This document shows positions 1-8,276 of a DNA stretch of 64,000 bases, one piece after another. The stretch spans positions 1-64,000 of the forward strand of contig CAAEPH010000007.1 of NCBI GenBank assembly GCA_900757865.1, given 5' to 3'. The notes below the pieces were generated by a model. It was not told the DNA's origin and did no database searches. It was given only the letters and a program-made list of their open reading frames with translations. How positions within the stretch are numbered: position 1 is the stretch's first letter; each line of letters starts with the position of its first letter. A program made the translations under genes and the position numbers. The DNA is from an uncultured Sutterella sp. (GTDB lineage Bacteria > Pseudomonadota > Gammaproteobacteria > Burkholderiales > Burkholderiaceae_F).

Positions 1-123
1 ACAAAGAACGAGGGTGTATACAACAAGATCAGTATGATTGATTGGAGACAAACAATGTCCAACTTTGACCAACAATTTTGAAACTAGCTGATTACCCCAT
101 AGCCTCGGGATTGTGCAGGAAAA

Positions 124-150
124 CCTCACCGCCCTTTGGGTGAGGCTTTT
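124..150 (+). terminator. Stem-loop before the tetraheme cytochrome gene
   Basis: A perfect 7-bp stem (124-130 with 139-145) encloses an 8-nt loop and is followed by C then TTTT. It lies only 20 nt before the start codon at 170. It probably ends a transcript entering from the left, but it could also act as a leader or attenuator hairpin. Positions 1-123 show no convincing gene. Confidence 0.55.
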
Positions 151-169
151 CTAACTGAGGAGATACACC

Positions 170-520
170 ATGACGAAATCCTGGTTTACCGCTTTAGCCA
201 TCCTGCCACTCGCGTTTGCGCTTAGCGTTTCTGCGCAGGCGCAGTCGTTCGGAGCGGATCGCCACGTCGCCGCGGGCGTTAAATGCGAAGCCTGTCACGG
301 CCCGGATAAGGCCAATCCGCAGGAACCCACGATCGAGACGTGCACGGGCTGCCACAATGTCAAGCAATTGGTGGAAAAAACCAAAAATCTCAAACCCACC
401 AATCCGCACTTCTCACCGCACTACCAGGATACACTCGACTGCATCAACTGCCACGTGATGCACGGTGAGACGGAAAACTTCTGCAATCAGTGCCATCAGT
501 TTGATTTTAAAGTGCCTTAA
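170..520 (+). CDS. Periplasmic small tetraheme cytochrome c
   Basis: A small electron carrier of 116 residues with a Sec signal peptide (about residues 1-25, ending AQAQS). It has four CXXCH heme motifs at residues 39-43, 58-62, 91-95 and 105-109, with several extra histidines as possible distal ligands. The size and spacing resemble the N-terminal heme domain of flavocytochrome c fumarate reductases, here encoded as a free protein. It would pass electrons from the quinol pool to periplasmic flavoprotein reductases such as those at 8277 and 26274; that partnership is inferred. A good ribosome site (GAGGAG) lies upstream. It converges on a two-component system, which may regulate the same respiratory chain. 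Confidence 0.9.
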   Translation: MTKSWFTALAILPLAFALSVSAQAQSFGADRHVAAGVKCEACHGPDKANPQEPTIETCTGCHNVKQLVEKTKNLKPTNPHFSPHYQDTLDCINCHVMHGETENFCNQCHQFDFKVP

Positions 521-563
521 AGCACACTCGCACTAACGATGCGCTTTCAATGCACTTGACGCT

Positions 564-591
564 AAGGTCGCCTCAGACGGGCGACCTTTTT
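564..591. terminator. Bidirectional terminator between cytochrome and response regulator genes
   Basis: A perfect 9-bp inverted repeat (564-572 with 580-588) with a 7-nt loop is followed by a T run on the plus strand. It sits between two convergent genes and can serve both. Confidence 0.85.
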
Positions 592-1259
592 TATCCTGCG
601 CCTGAAAGCGAGCTTTGCGCTTTTTGTACCCAACGAAGCGCTTGGGTGAGCCCGGCAGCGCCCTTCACTCCCAATTTGTTACACGCTTCGCCACGATGCA
701 CTTGAACGGTTTTGGCCGCAATACCCAGGCGCTCCCCAATTTCTCGGTTGAGTAACCCTTGAGCGACCAGCGTCACCACGTCCTGCTCGCGTGGCGTCAG
801 GCTCGCCCACCGCCCCAGAAGATCCGCCTCCGGGTCCATGAGTTCCGGGTAGGCTTCCAGCGCCATGAAGACCGCGTCGAGCACCTTGGTGCGATCGGCG
901 GACTTTTCAATAAACGCGACCGCCCCTTTTTGCATGGTTTTCACCGCCATCTCAATCGTGCCAAAGCCTGAGAGAAAAATGACGGGCAAGCGAATCGCCC
1001 GGCGTTGCATCTCCGCCTGGCACTCAAGCCCCGACATCCCGTCCATCCTGACGTCAAGCAACACACAGCCCGGGCGCGAGGGCATATCTTGCGTTAAAAA
1101 CGCCTCAGCCGAGTCATACACGGCCGTCTCAAAGCCTTCACGGCGCAGCATGAAGCTGAGCGACTCACGCACTTCCATATCGTCGTCCACAATGCGAATC
1201 AGGGCGCTCTTTGTGCGCTCGATGTGCTGTTGTGTAGCGTCCATGTAACTCATCGTCAT
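591..1259 (-). CDS. FixJ/NarL-type response regulator
   Basis: A cytoplasmic transcription factor of about 222 residues, phosphorylated by a partner kinase. The receiver domain has the acidic pair near residues 25-27, phospho-acceptor Asp69 (in LLDVRMDG) and conserved Lys119. The C-terminal third is a LuxR-type helix-turn-helix beginning LTPREQDVV. The reading frame stays open to 1337, but the ATG at 1259 (MTMSYM) follows an AAAGAGACGG ribosome site and leads straight into the receiver domain, so it is preferred. It lies 106 nt downstream of the kinase at 1366-3396 on the same strand, so the two form a cognate pair of the TtrR/TtrS style. The target is unknown; the adjacent tetraheme cytochrome is the nearest candidate. 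Confidence 0.88.
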   Translation of the reverse strand: MTMSYMDATQQHIERTKSALIRIVDDDMEVRESLSFMLRREGFETAVYDSAEAFLTQDMPSRPGCVLLDVRMDGMSGLECQAEMQRRAIRLPVIFLSGFGTIEMAVKTMQKGAVAFIEKSADRTKVLDAVFMALEAYPELMDPEADLLGRWASLTPREQDVVTLVAQGLLNREIGERLGIAAKTVQVHRGEACNKLGVKGAAGLTQALRWVQKAQSSLSGAG

Positions 1260-1365
1260 CCATCCGTCTCTTTCGTTTAAAGTGTTCTCACTATAGCGAG
1301 CCAAAGCTCGATTGCCCATCATGGCTAACCCGAGCATTACGCACGCTGTAGGCGTTTAAGTCGCT

Positions 1366-3396
1366 TTACCGCGCATCTTCGTGCCGCTGCCACGAAAGCG
1401 TCGCGATGACGCCACCCTCTTTCACGGCCTCATAATCCAAGTGCGCCATATTTAAGCTCGCCAAATGTCGAACGATGGTGATGCCTAACCCCAACCCATC
1501 GGGTTTGGTGGTTGGGGGCACGGGCTGACGCAACGCCTCGAGCGCTTCGGGCGAGAGCACTCGCCCGGTATTTTGAACGCTCAACGTGACCCGTAAGTCG
1601 TTGGCAAGTAGACACACGTCGATTCGGGGCTTAGGAACTTCGCGCGCTGCGTCGGCTGCGTTACTGAGCAAATTGAGAACCATCAGCTCAAAATCCAAGC
1701 GATTGATCTCAAGCGTCACCCGAGCGCTATCCCGAAGCACCACCTCCACGCCCTTGGCTCGTGCGGACGAAGAAAAGGCGGTGAGGATGCGCACGAGCTC
1801 ATCGGTGAGCGACAGGGCCGTTGGTACACTCTCCAAGAGCGTCTCGACACGACCCTTGGCATACGCTCGCACCCGGTCCACGATGGCGTTGGCGCGCTGC
1901 GCCTGACTTTCAATGCGCGCCAGAGCATCACCCACGACGTCGGTGACGTCTTCGGTGGACTCCTCGTCTTCGAGCGTGCGTTCCGCGCCACGCGCGAGAT
2001 TGCGAATCACCGCGAGCGGTTGTCGCAACTCGTGCGCAATCAGAGTCGACATTTGGTTTACAACGCCTAGGCGCTGGAGTTGCTCAATTTTTTGCGTGGC
2101 GTCAAGCGCTTTTTGTTGCAACTCACGCTCGTGCTCTAGGGCGCGCTCAAGCTGTGCCGTGCGACGACGTACCAAGGCGCTCACCACCACCCCGTGCAGC
2201 GCCAAACCTAAGATCACCAGAAGCGTAATCTGAATTTCACGACCCCACTTCGCCCACAAGTGGTCCACGTCACTCAAACTCAAGTAATCGTAGGGCCCGA
2301 TTTTGAGCGTTTTTAAGAGTTCTGAGGATCGACTGTAATCGGCCTTAAAAACCCAATACGCGGTTCGCACCGGGATGGGATCGTCAAGGAGCACTTGCGT
2401 GATGTCGCGCGTGACGTTGGGCGAGACAGTGCTCCCGGCGCTCACCACCCAGCCTGGGTAAGTGGGGGTTGAGTGTAAGCACGCCAGGCCATCCTGCGCT
2501 TGTGGGTTCAAAACTTTGAGCCCAGCGACGGCTCGACGCCCTTCGGTGAGAAGCAGTTCTTCAAGATAGCAAGATCGAATCACCCCTGCCTGATAGCGCC
2601 CGCGCTGCACATCGCGCACAAGCTCTCGCATCTCGCCCGCTTGATGGCTCGGGCGCAGCGCGCGAATCCGTCGCTCGTAGCCCGCCTCCACCAAGAGACC
2701 CGCAACCGGCAGAAAACCCGTCATGGGTTCCGCGGTTAACGTCGCGAGTGGGCCATCGAGAGCATCCGCGAGGGTGCGCATGGCCTCGTTGTCACTACGC
2801 GCAATCACGACGCCCGCGTGACTTGCCTCAGCCGTTTTCGCGACGGGCGAAATCATGGAGACCAACGGATTGAGCCCTTGCAGGGCCCCTTCAAGATAAA
2901 AGCGGGTATCGGTAATAAACACATCCAGTCGCTTTTCGTTGAGCGCTTCGGTTAGCGACAAGGGGCTCATAAAGCGCACCACAATGCGGTACTGAGCAAG
3001 CCGTGTTTCGAGCCGCTCTAAGGAGCGACGAATGGCAGCCAATTCGGAGCTGGGTTCAGAAACCCACCCTACCCCAATCCGGACCACTTGACGACGGTCG
3101 TTCGCCACGGGTGTGGGTGACGGGATCTCTGGCAAATCTTGCACGTCCTCGGGCGGATCAATGGGAAGGCGAACCGTCTCCAAAGCTTGCGCCAAAGAAG
3201 CCAAAGGCATCAACGAAGCAAGGGCAAAGCACGATAGAAAGAGCCACACCCCCTGACGTACAAGACGCGTGAGTGTACGAAGACCGGGTGGTGGGACGCT
3301 TGGGCGGGACACAAAATGGCGACAACGAGAGAAAGGACTTGGGCGAGCGCCTCTCACAAAGATAAGAAATCCGGCGCAAAGGTGAGGTTTTTTCAT
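1366..3396 (-). CDS. Sensor histidine kinase with PhnD-like periplasmic domain (TtrS-like)
   Basis: A membrane sensor of 676 residues. A hydrophobic signal/anchor segment (about 50-70) is followed by a PhnD/phosphonate-binding-like periplasmic domain (about 105-345). Then come a transmembrane helix (about 388-410), a short coiled coil, the dimerisation/phosphoacceptor motif with His455 in IAHELRQPL, an N box (LNLLSNAADA) and a G box (GLGLGI). The architecture matches TtrS-type kinases that sense small oxyanions or reduced sulfur ligands; the ligand here is unknown. The first ATG has no clear ribosome site, so the N terminus may be somewhat shorter. It is upstream of the response regulator in one unit. 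Confidence 0.88.
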   Translation of the reverse strand: MKKPHLCAGFLIFVRGARPSPFSRCRHFVSRPSVPPPGLRTLTRLVRQGVWLFLSCFALASLMPLASLAQALETVRLPIDPPEDVQDLPEIPSPTPVANDRRQVVRIGVGWVSEPSSELAAIRRSLERLETRLAQYRIVVRFMSPLSLTEALNEKRLDVFITDTRFYLEGALQGLNPLVSMISPVAKTAEASHAGVVIARSDNEAMRTLADALDGPLATLTAEPMTGFLPVAGLLVEAGYERRIRALRPSHQAGEMRELVRDVQRGRYQAGVIRSCYLEELLLTEGRRAVAGLKVLNPQAQDGLACLHSTPTYPGWVVSAGSTVSPNVTRDITQVLLDDPIPVRTAYWVFKADYSRSSELLKTLKIGPYDYLSLSDVDHLWAKWGREIQITLLVILGLALHGVVVSALVRRRTAQLERALEHERELQQKALDATQKIEQLQRLGVVNQMSTLIAHELRQPLAVIRNLARGAERTLEDEESTEDVTDVVGDALARIESQAQRANAIVDRVRAYAKGRVETLLESVPTALSLTDELVRILTAFSSSARAKGVEVVLRDSARVTLEINRLDFELMVLNLLSNAADAAREVPKPRIDVCLLANDLRVTLSVQNTGRVLSPEALEALRQPVPPTTKPDGLGLGITIVRHLASLNMAHLDYEAVKEGGVIATLSWQRHEDAR

Positions 3397-3549
3397 GGTG
3401 GCTGCTGTGAAATCTCAACTTGGCTCAGTCACTTCAGCGAGAACAGAATCCGCTATAGTGATGAGCACAGCGCGACGATGGCAAACAATAGCTAACAATG
3501 GCTAGAGCCTAGCGCATTTTCATAAACCATGAATAGAGGAAAAACACCG

Positions 3550-3975
3550 ATGAGTCGAATGGTGGTTATTTTTGCCTTGTTGCTTGGACTCGGTTGCTTA
3601 ACGGCAGCCGTAACGTTCCTGGTGCAACACTATCAAGTCATCCGTTCAGGCCTTCCTGCCGAAGCAGAAGTCGTGGAGATCGTGAGCCACATGAGTCCCG
3701 AGCGCCAAGATCAACTAACAATTTTGATTCCCATGAAGCAAGAGCGCGTGCGATTTGTCACTCAAGCGGGCGAAACGGCCGAAGCACTATTGCCTCTGAA
3801 GCGCGAAAACGAAAAAATTCTAAAGATTGGTGACAAACTCACGCTTCGTTACAATCCGACGTCCCCAGAACAGGTGATCACTTCTGAGGGAGATCAACGT
3901 TTACTCGCCAGTATTTTCTTGATGATTTGTGGCTTTGTCGGATTATTTATCGCCTGGAAGGCATTTTCAGACTAA
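3550..3975 (+). CDS. DUF3592-type membrane protein
   Basis: A 141-residue protein with an N-terminal transmembrane helix (MVVIFALLLGLGCLTAAVTF) and a second near the C terminus (about 119-136). Between them is a soluble domain rich in beta strand, with the layout of DUF3592 proteins. The family has no assigned function. The ATG at 3550 is preferred over 3529 because AGAGGA lies 9 nt before it. It is divergent from the sensor kinase and followed by a 200-nt spacer, so it is probably monocistronic. Confidence 0.7.
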   Translation: MSRMVVIFALLLGLGCLTAAVTFLVQHYQVIRSGLPAEAEVVEIVSHMSPERQDQLTILIPMKQERVRFVTQAGETAEALLPLKRENEKILKIGDKLTLRYNPTSPEQVITSEGDQRLLASIFLMICGFVGLFIAWKAFSD

Positions 3976-4177
3976 ACCGCCTTTTAATTATTCTATATTT
4001 GTTCTAATCTTAGCCCCGATGACGTATGGTCCTCTTGACTGATGACACATTAAAAGTTGAGTGTTAAACTCGGTTTTACAAATTGACTATCAGGCGATGT
4101 CTGTTATTAGTTTTAAACTATTTTACACCGCTTACAAGATAGTTATCCTTTTTTGTCCCTAATGTAAGGAGTCAGTG

Positions 4178-5638
4178 ATGAGTCTCATCGACAAGAAGTA
4201 TGGTTTGTTTATCAACGGCGAATGGGTTGACGCAGAAGGTGGTAAGACCTTTGAAACGTTCAACCCCGCTACGGGCGAAAAGCTCGCCGACTGTGCCGAT
4301 GCTTCTGCGGCTGACATTGAACGTGCGGTGGCAGCAGCGCGTGCTGCGTTCCCCGCCTGGAGCAAGACGAGCGTGCAGGAACGCTCCAACATGCTCTTAA
4401 AGATTGCAGACTTGGTGGAAGCCAACCTTGAACGTCTTGCCAAGATTGAAACGATGGATAACGGCAAGCCGATCCGTGAAACCCTGAACGTGGACTTGCC
4501 CAGCGTGGTGGACCACTTCCGTTACTTCGCTGGTGCCATCCGCGCTGAAGAAGGCTCGGCGGTGATGATCGACAACGACACCATGAGCTTGATTCTTCAC
4601 GAACCGATCGGTGTGGTGGGTCAGATTATTCCTTGGAACTTCCCGATTTTGATGGCGGCTTGGAAGTTGGCCCCGGCGCTCGCTGCCGGTAACACCGTGG
4701 TCATTAAATCCTCGTCCGCGACGCCGCTCTCTTTGAACGAATTGGTCAAATTGATGGCGCAAGTGCTGCCCGCTGGTGTCGTGAACGTTATCACGGGTCG
4801 TGGCTCGGTCTCCGGCCAGGCCATGCTTGATAACCCGGGCTTTGATAAGCTCGCCTTCACGGGTTCGACCGATGTGGGCTACAGCGTCGCTGAAGCGGCT
4901 GCGAAGCGTTTGATCCCGGCCACGTTAGAGTTGGGTGGTAAGTCAGCCAACATCGTCTTTGACGACGCTCAGCTCGACAAGGCGATCGAAGGCGCTCAGA
5001 TCGGCATTCTCTTTAACCAGGGTCAGGTCTGCTGTGCGGGCTCCCGCATCTTCGTTCAGGAAGGCATCTACGACGAGTTCGTGAAGAAGTTGGGCGAAGC
5101 CTTTGACAAGGTGGTGGTGGGTGATCCGCTCGATCCGAACACCCAGGTGGGTAGCCAGGTCAACGTTCGTCAGTTGAACCGCGTCATGAGCTACGTGGAT
5201 ATCGCTCAGAAAGAAGGAGCTAAGGTGATCGCTGGTGGTAAGCCCGCCGGTGGTGACGGTGCCTTCATGCGCCCGACCTTGATTGCGGACGTCGGCAACA
5301 AGATGCGTGTGGCTCAGGAAGAAATCTTCGGGCCAGTCGCTGTGGTCATCAAGTTTAAGACCGAAGAAGAAGTGGTCAAGATGGCTAACGACTCCGAATA
5401 CGGCTTGGGTGGCGCTGTCTGGACGCGCGACATTAACCGCGCGATGCGTGTCGCTCGCGATGTGAAGACGGGTCGTATGTGGGTGAACACCTACAACGAA
5501 CTCCCGGCTCACGCCCCGTTCGGTGGTTACAAGAAGTCCGGTATCGGTCGCGAAACCCACAAGATGATGCTCGCTCACTACTCGCAAGTGAAGAACATCT
5601 TCATCTCGCTCTCTGAAAAGAAGCGTGGGTTCTTCTAA
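4178..5638 (+). CDS. NAD(P)-dependent aldehyde dehydrogenase
   Basis: A soluble 486-residue enzyme that oxidises aldehydes to carboxylic acids. Family landmarks are all present: IIPWNFP near 150, the cofactor-binding FTGST near 228-231, general base Glu251 (ELGGKS) and catalytic Cys285 (GQVCCAGSR). EEIFGPV follows later in the protein. Length is normal. The ATG at 4178 is chosen over the GTG at 4175 because AAGGA lies 7 nt upstream. Closest in style to broad-substrate acetaldehyde or lactaldehyde dehydrogenases; the exact substrate cannot be read from the sequence. It stands alone between its own spacer and a strong terminator. Codon use is strongly biased, which suggests high expression. Confidence 0.93.
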   Translation: MSLIDKKYGLFINGEWVDAEGGKTFETFNPATGEKLADCADASAADIERAVAAARAAFPAWSKTSVQERSNMLLKIADLVEANLERLAKIETMDNGKPIRETLNVDLPSVVDHFRYFAGAIRAEEGSAVMIDNDTMSLILHEPIGVVGQIIPWNFPILMAAWKLAPALAAGNTVVIKSSSATPLSLNELVKLMAQVLPAGVVNVITGRGSVSGQAMLDNPGFDKLAFTGSTDVGYSVAEAAAKRLIPATLELGGKSANIVFDDAQLDKAIEGAQIGILFNQGQVCCAGSRIFVQEGIYDEFVKKLGEAFDKVVVGDPLDPNTQVGSQVNVRQLNRVMSYVDIAQKEGAKVIAGGKPAGGDGAFMRPTLIADVGNKMRVAQEEIFGPVAVVIKFKTEEEVVKMANDSEYGLGGAVWTRDINRAMRVARDVKTGRMWVNTYNELPAHAPFGGYKKSGIGRETHKMMLAHYSQVKNIFISLSEKKRGFF

Positions 5639-5677
5639 TCGACACCCTTGATGTGACACACTAGTCCTCAAAAAGCC

Positions 5678-5727
5678 GCCCGGTGCCTTTCGCTGGTTTC
5701 TGCCACGAAAGGCATCGGGCTTTTTTG
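5678..5727 (+). terminator. Rho-independent terminator of the aldehyde dehydrogenase gene
   Basis: A 15-bp stem with a single G-T wobble (5678-5692 with 5706-5720) is followed by six T residues, 40 nt after the stop codon. Confidence 0.93.
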
Positions 5728-6149
5728 TGTCTGCCCTTTTCGTCTAGCCTTTCGTCGTCCTCACCGCGTTCTTCCCTCGTTCTTCCATTGCCTTATCGCC
5801 CATCGGTGCTCACCGATTTTTCTCCCTCACCTCCTCTTTTGATATCTCCCGCACGTTTTCAGAATCATCTTTTGTCTTTATCTTAGGTATTTTCCCTTAG
5901 TTCAAGTGACAGATCTCATAAGAAGTAGTTAAGATACCTCACACGACGGATGAGGAGACTTTTTTCCCTTTTTTGCTCTCAACGACTAGCCCTTTTCTTT
6001 CGTTGAAAGCAGCGGGTGATCAAGCGCTCATCCCGAAACCCTGAAAGAGAGGGTGAGAGCCAGCGCGAAAAACACGACTTTCTCGCGCCTTCACTCATCC
6101 CTCTTTTGGACCAACCACCTTGGAATGACACTTTCGAGAGGTATTTGAG
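5728..6149 (+). other. Intergenic leader region of the C69 dipeptidase gene
   Basis: About 420 nt without a supportable gene; the short open frame at 5683-5886 overlaps the terminator and has no coding character. Near the downstream gene are small inverted repeats, for example 6063-6068 with 6083-6088 (GCGCGA/TCGCGC), that could fold in a 5' leader. No clear promoter could be fixed. Confidence 0.4.
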
Positions 6150-7640
6150 ATGTTTAAAAAATTGGCTTTAGCCGCTGCGTTAGCCACGGCCTTAGTGGGT
6201 TCCGCCCTTGCTTGCACCACCGTGGTGGTGGATCGTCAGGCCACAACGGACGGCTCTTTTTTAATTGCTCGCGCCGCGGACAGCTCCGCACTTAAAGCTC
6301 AGCACTTTGTGATTCACCCTGCCACCAAGAACCAAAAAGGCATGTATCGCACGGCTGACCACAACGGCGCCAATCATTTCGAATATCCGCTTCCAGAAAA
6401 CGGTATGCGCTACACCACCGTGCCGAACTGGAAAACGCAATTGCATGGTGCCGTGGGCTACAACGAAGCCGGCGTTGGTTTCTCTGGGACGGAAAGTATT
6501 TTCGCGCGTGACGACGCCCTCAAATTCGACCCCTATGTCGAAGACAAAGGCATTACCGAAGACGACATCCCGGACGTGATTCTGCCTCGCGCTAAGACCG
6601 CCCGTGAAGGCGTGGCGCTCTTGGGCAAGATCATCGAAGAGATCGGTGCGGGTGAAGGTTTTGGTGTTGTCTTTGTTGACCCCAAGGAAGTTTGGTACTT
6701 GGAAACGGGCACGGGCCATCAGTGGTTAGCACAGCGCATCCCCGCCAATCAATACTTTGCCTCGGGTAACCAAGGCCGTCTCCAGAAGTACGACGCCAAG
6801 AGCGACGACTTTATGGCGAGCATGACCCTGGTGAAATTTGCCCAGGATCATGGCTTCTATGACCCAGCGAAGGACGGTGAATTTAATTTTGCCAAAGCCT
6901 ACACGCGTGACGACTCGCGCGACCGCGACTACAACGACCCGCGTGTGTGGCAAATCCAGAAGCTCTTTAACCCTGCCACGAAGCAGGTCATGACCGAAGG
7001 ACGTCAGTTCCCCGTCTTTATGACGCCAGAGAAGAAGCTCTCCGTGGCGGATATGAAGACCGTGCTTCGTAACCACTACCAGGGTGAAGAGTTTGACCCG
7101 TACAGCAACGGCTTGAAGGGTGACAGCCCCATCCGCCCGATTAGCGTGTTCCGTAGCTACGAAACGCACATCATGCAAGTTCGTCCCGAACTCCCGAAAG
7201 CCATCGGTGAAGTCACCTATCTTGGCATGGGCATGGCGGCGCTCTCTTGCTACGTGCCGTTCTATCAAGGTCTCTCCAAGGTGCCTGCCGAATATGGCAT
7301 GGGTACCGACAAGGCTGATGACCAGTCCGCTTACTGGAAGTATCGCAAACTGCAAACGTTGGTGATGACCGACTTCCCGAAACTCGCCCCTGTGGTGCAA
7401 AAAGCCTACGCCGATTGGGAAGCTGACGCAGCCAAGCAGATGGCTGCGTTTGAAGCGGACTACCTGAAGACGGTGAAGAGCAACCCCAAGGCTGCTCAGC
7501 AGAAGTTGGATACGTTCAACACCAAACTCATCAAAGATGCTGAAGCGTTGACGGAAAAACTCACCAACGAAATCTTCACGATCCGTACAACGGATATCCA
7601 AAAGGCCAACTTCTTCGCGAACCGCCAGAAGAAGGACTAA
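6150..7640 (+). CDS. Exported C69 family dipeptidase
   Basis: A 496-residue peptidase of the C69/PepD (N-terminal nucleophile) family. A Sec signal peptide (residues 1-21, MFKKLALAAAL...ALA) ends exactly before Cys22 (ACTTVVV). That residue is the expected catalytic nucleophile, exposed when the signal or propeptide is removed. Conserved landmarks such as GYNEAGV and VWYLETGTGHQW are present. It should hydrolyse dipeptides in the periplasm, supplying amino acids to an asaccharolytic organism; the role is inferred from the family. The ribosome site GAGAGG lies 13 nt before the ATG. It has its own promoter region and no operon partner. Confidence 0.9.
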   Translation: MFKKLALAAALATALVGSALACTTVVVDRQATTDGSFLIARAADSSALKAQHFVIHPATKNQKGMYRTADHNGANHFEYPLPENGMRYTTVPNWKTQLHGAVGYNEAGVGFSGTESIFARDDALKFDPYVEDKGITEDDIPDVILPRAKTAREGVALLGKIIEEIGAGEGFGVVFVDPKEVWYLETGTGHQWLAQRIPANQYFASGNQGRLQKYDAKSDDFMASMTLVKFAQDHGFYDPAKDGEFNFAKAYTRDDSRDRDYNDPRVWQIQKLFNPATKQVMTEGRQFPVFMTPEKKLSVADMKTVLRNHYQGEEFDPYSNGLKGDSPIRPISVFRSYETHIMQVRPELPKAIGEVTYLGMGMAALSCYVPFYQGLSKVPAEYGMGTDKADDQSAYWKYRKLQTLVMTDFPKLAPVVQKAYADWEADAAKQMAAFEADYLKTVKSNPKAAQQKLDTFNTKLIKDAEALTEKLTNEIFTIRTTDIQKANFFANRQKKD

Positions 7641-7673
7641 GGATGCCCGAATCGAAGTCTCCAAAGCGGTAGA

Positions 7674-7764
7674 GCCTGTCCTCGTGCGTTTCTCACCGTT
7701 CGCTCTTGAGCGTCTCGCTCTCTAAGGCAGAAGTGAACGCCCGTGTGAGAACCCGAGGACAAGC
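7674..7764 (+). repeat. Long imperfect inverted repeat downstream of the dipeptidase gene
   Basis: The arms 7674-7696 and 7743-7764 are imperfectly complementary over about 22 nt, and an inner pair (CGTTCGCT with AGTGAACG) extends the stem. The whole segment of about 90 nt can fold back on itself. It has no T run. It may be a structured 3' end or a decayed element. Confidence 0.45.
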
Positions 7765-8030
7765 AAGCCGTGTTTCGTTTAGTGAGACTTGATCCGATTA
7801 AACGCTGTTAGTGTCAGGAGCGTCACACGACGAGCCAACAAGCTCAAGGCCGTGCAAAAGCAACGCTTTTGTGGAACATTTGAGGGAATGGCAAAAGTGA
7901 TGCCCGCGCGTCACCACGAACTTGCGTTGTGCTCAAGCTGTTGACCATGCCTGCGCACTGACCGTTTTTAACTTTCTTCCTCACAGCTTCGTTGAGCTCG
8001 CTCGACGCTCGACGAACGTGCTTGAGAACT

Positions 8031-8064
8031 CCCGCGATGCATGAGCATCATCGCGGGATTTTTT
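8031..8064 (+). terminator. Rho-independent terminator in the 7641-8276 spacer
   Basis: A perfect 9-bp stem (8031-8039 with 8049-8057) is followed by a run of T. It lies 390 nt after the dipeptidase stop and 210 nt before the next gene. The upstream transcript, or an unannotated small RNA, could end here. Apart from this and the inverted repeat at 7674-7764, nothing is visible in the 636-nt spacer. Confidence 0.75.
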
Positions 8065-8276
8065 CATCTCTCTTCCCTATCGCTGCGACGTTTTTCTCCA
8101 CTCATGTCCTCAGGCGTTCTAGACGTGAAACAAACGGTGGACGCTTAGGGTTTTCCCAACTGTGTATCTTTTGGTACGGATTTCATCTTAGCCCTAGACC
8201 ATACTTGTCGACGTAGGACTTGAGCGCCACAGGACGCTCTTCACCCATTTCTAAGTGCTAATGAGGAGAAACGATT

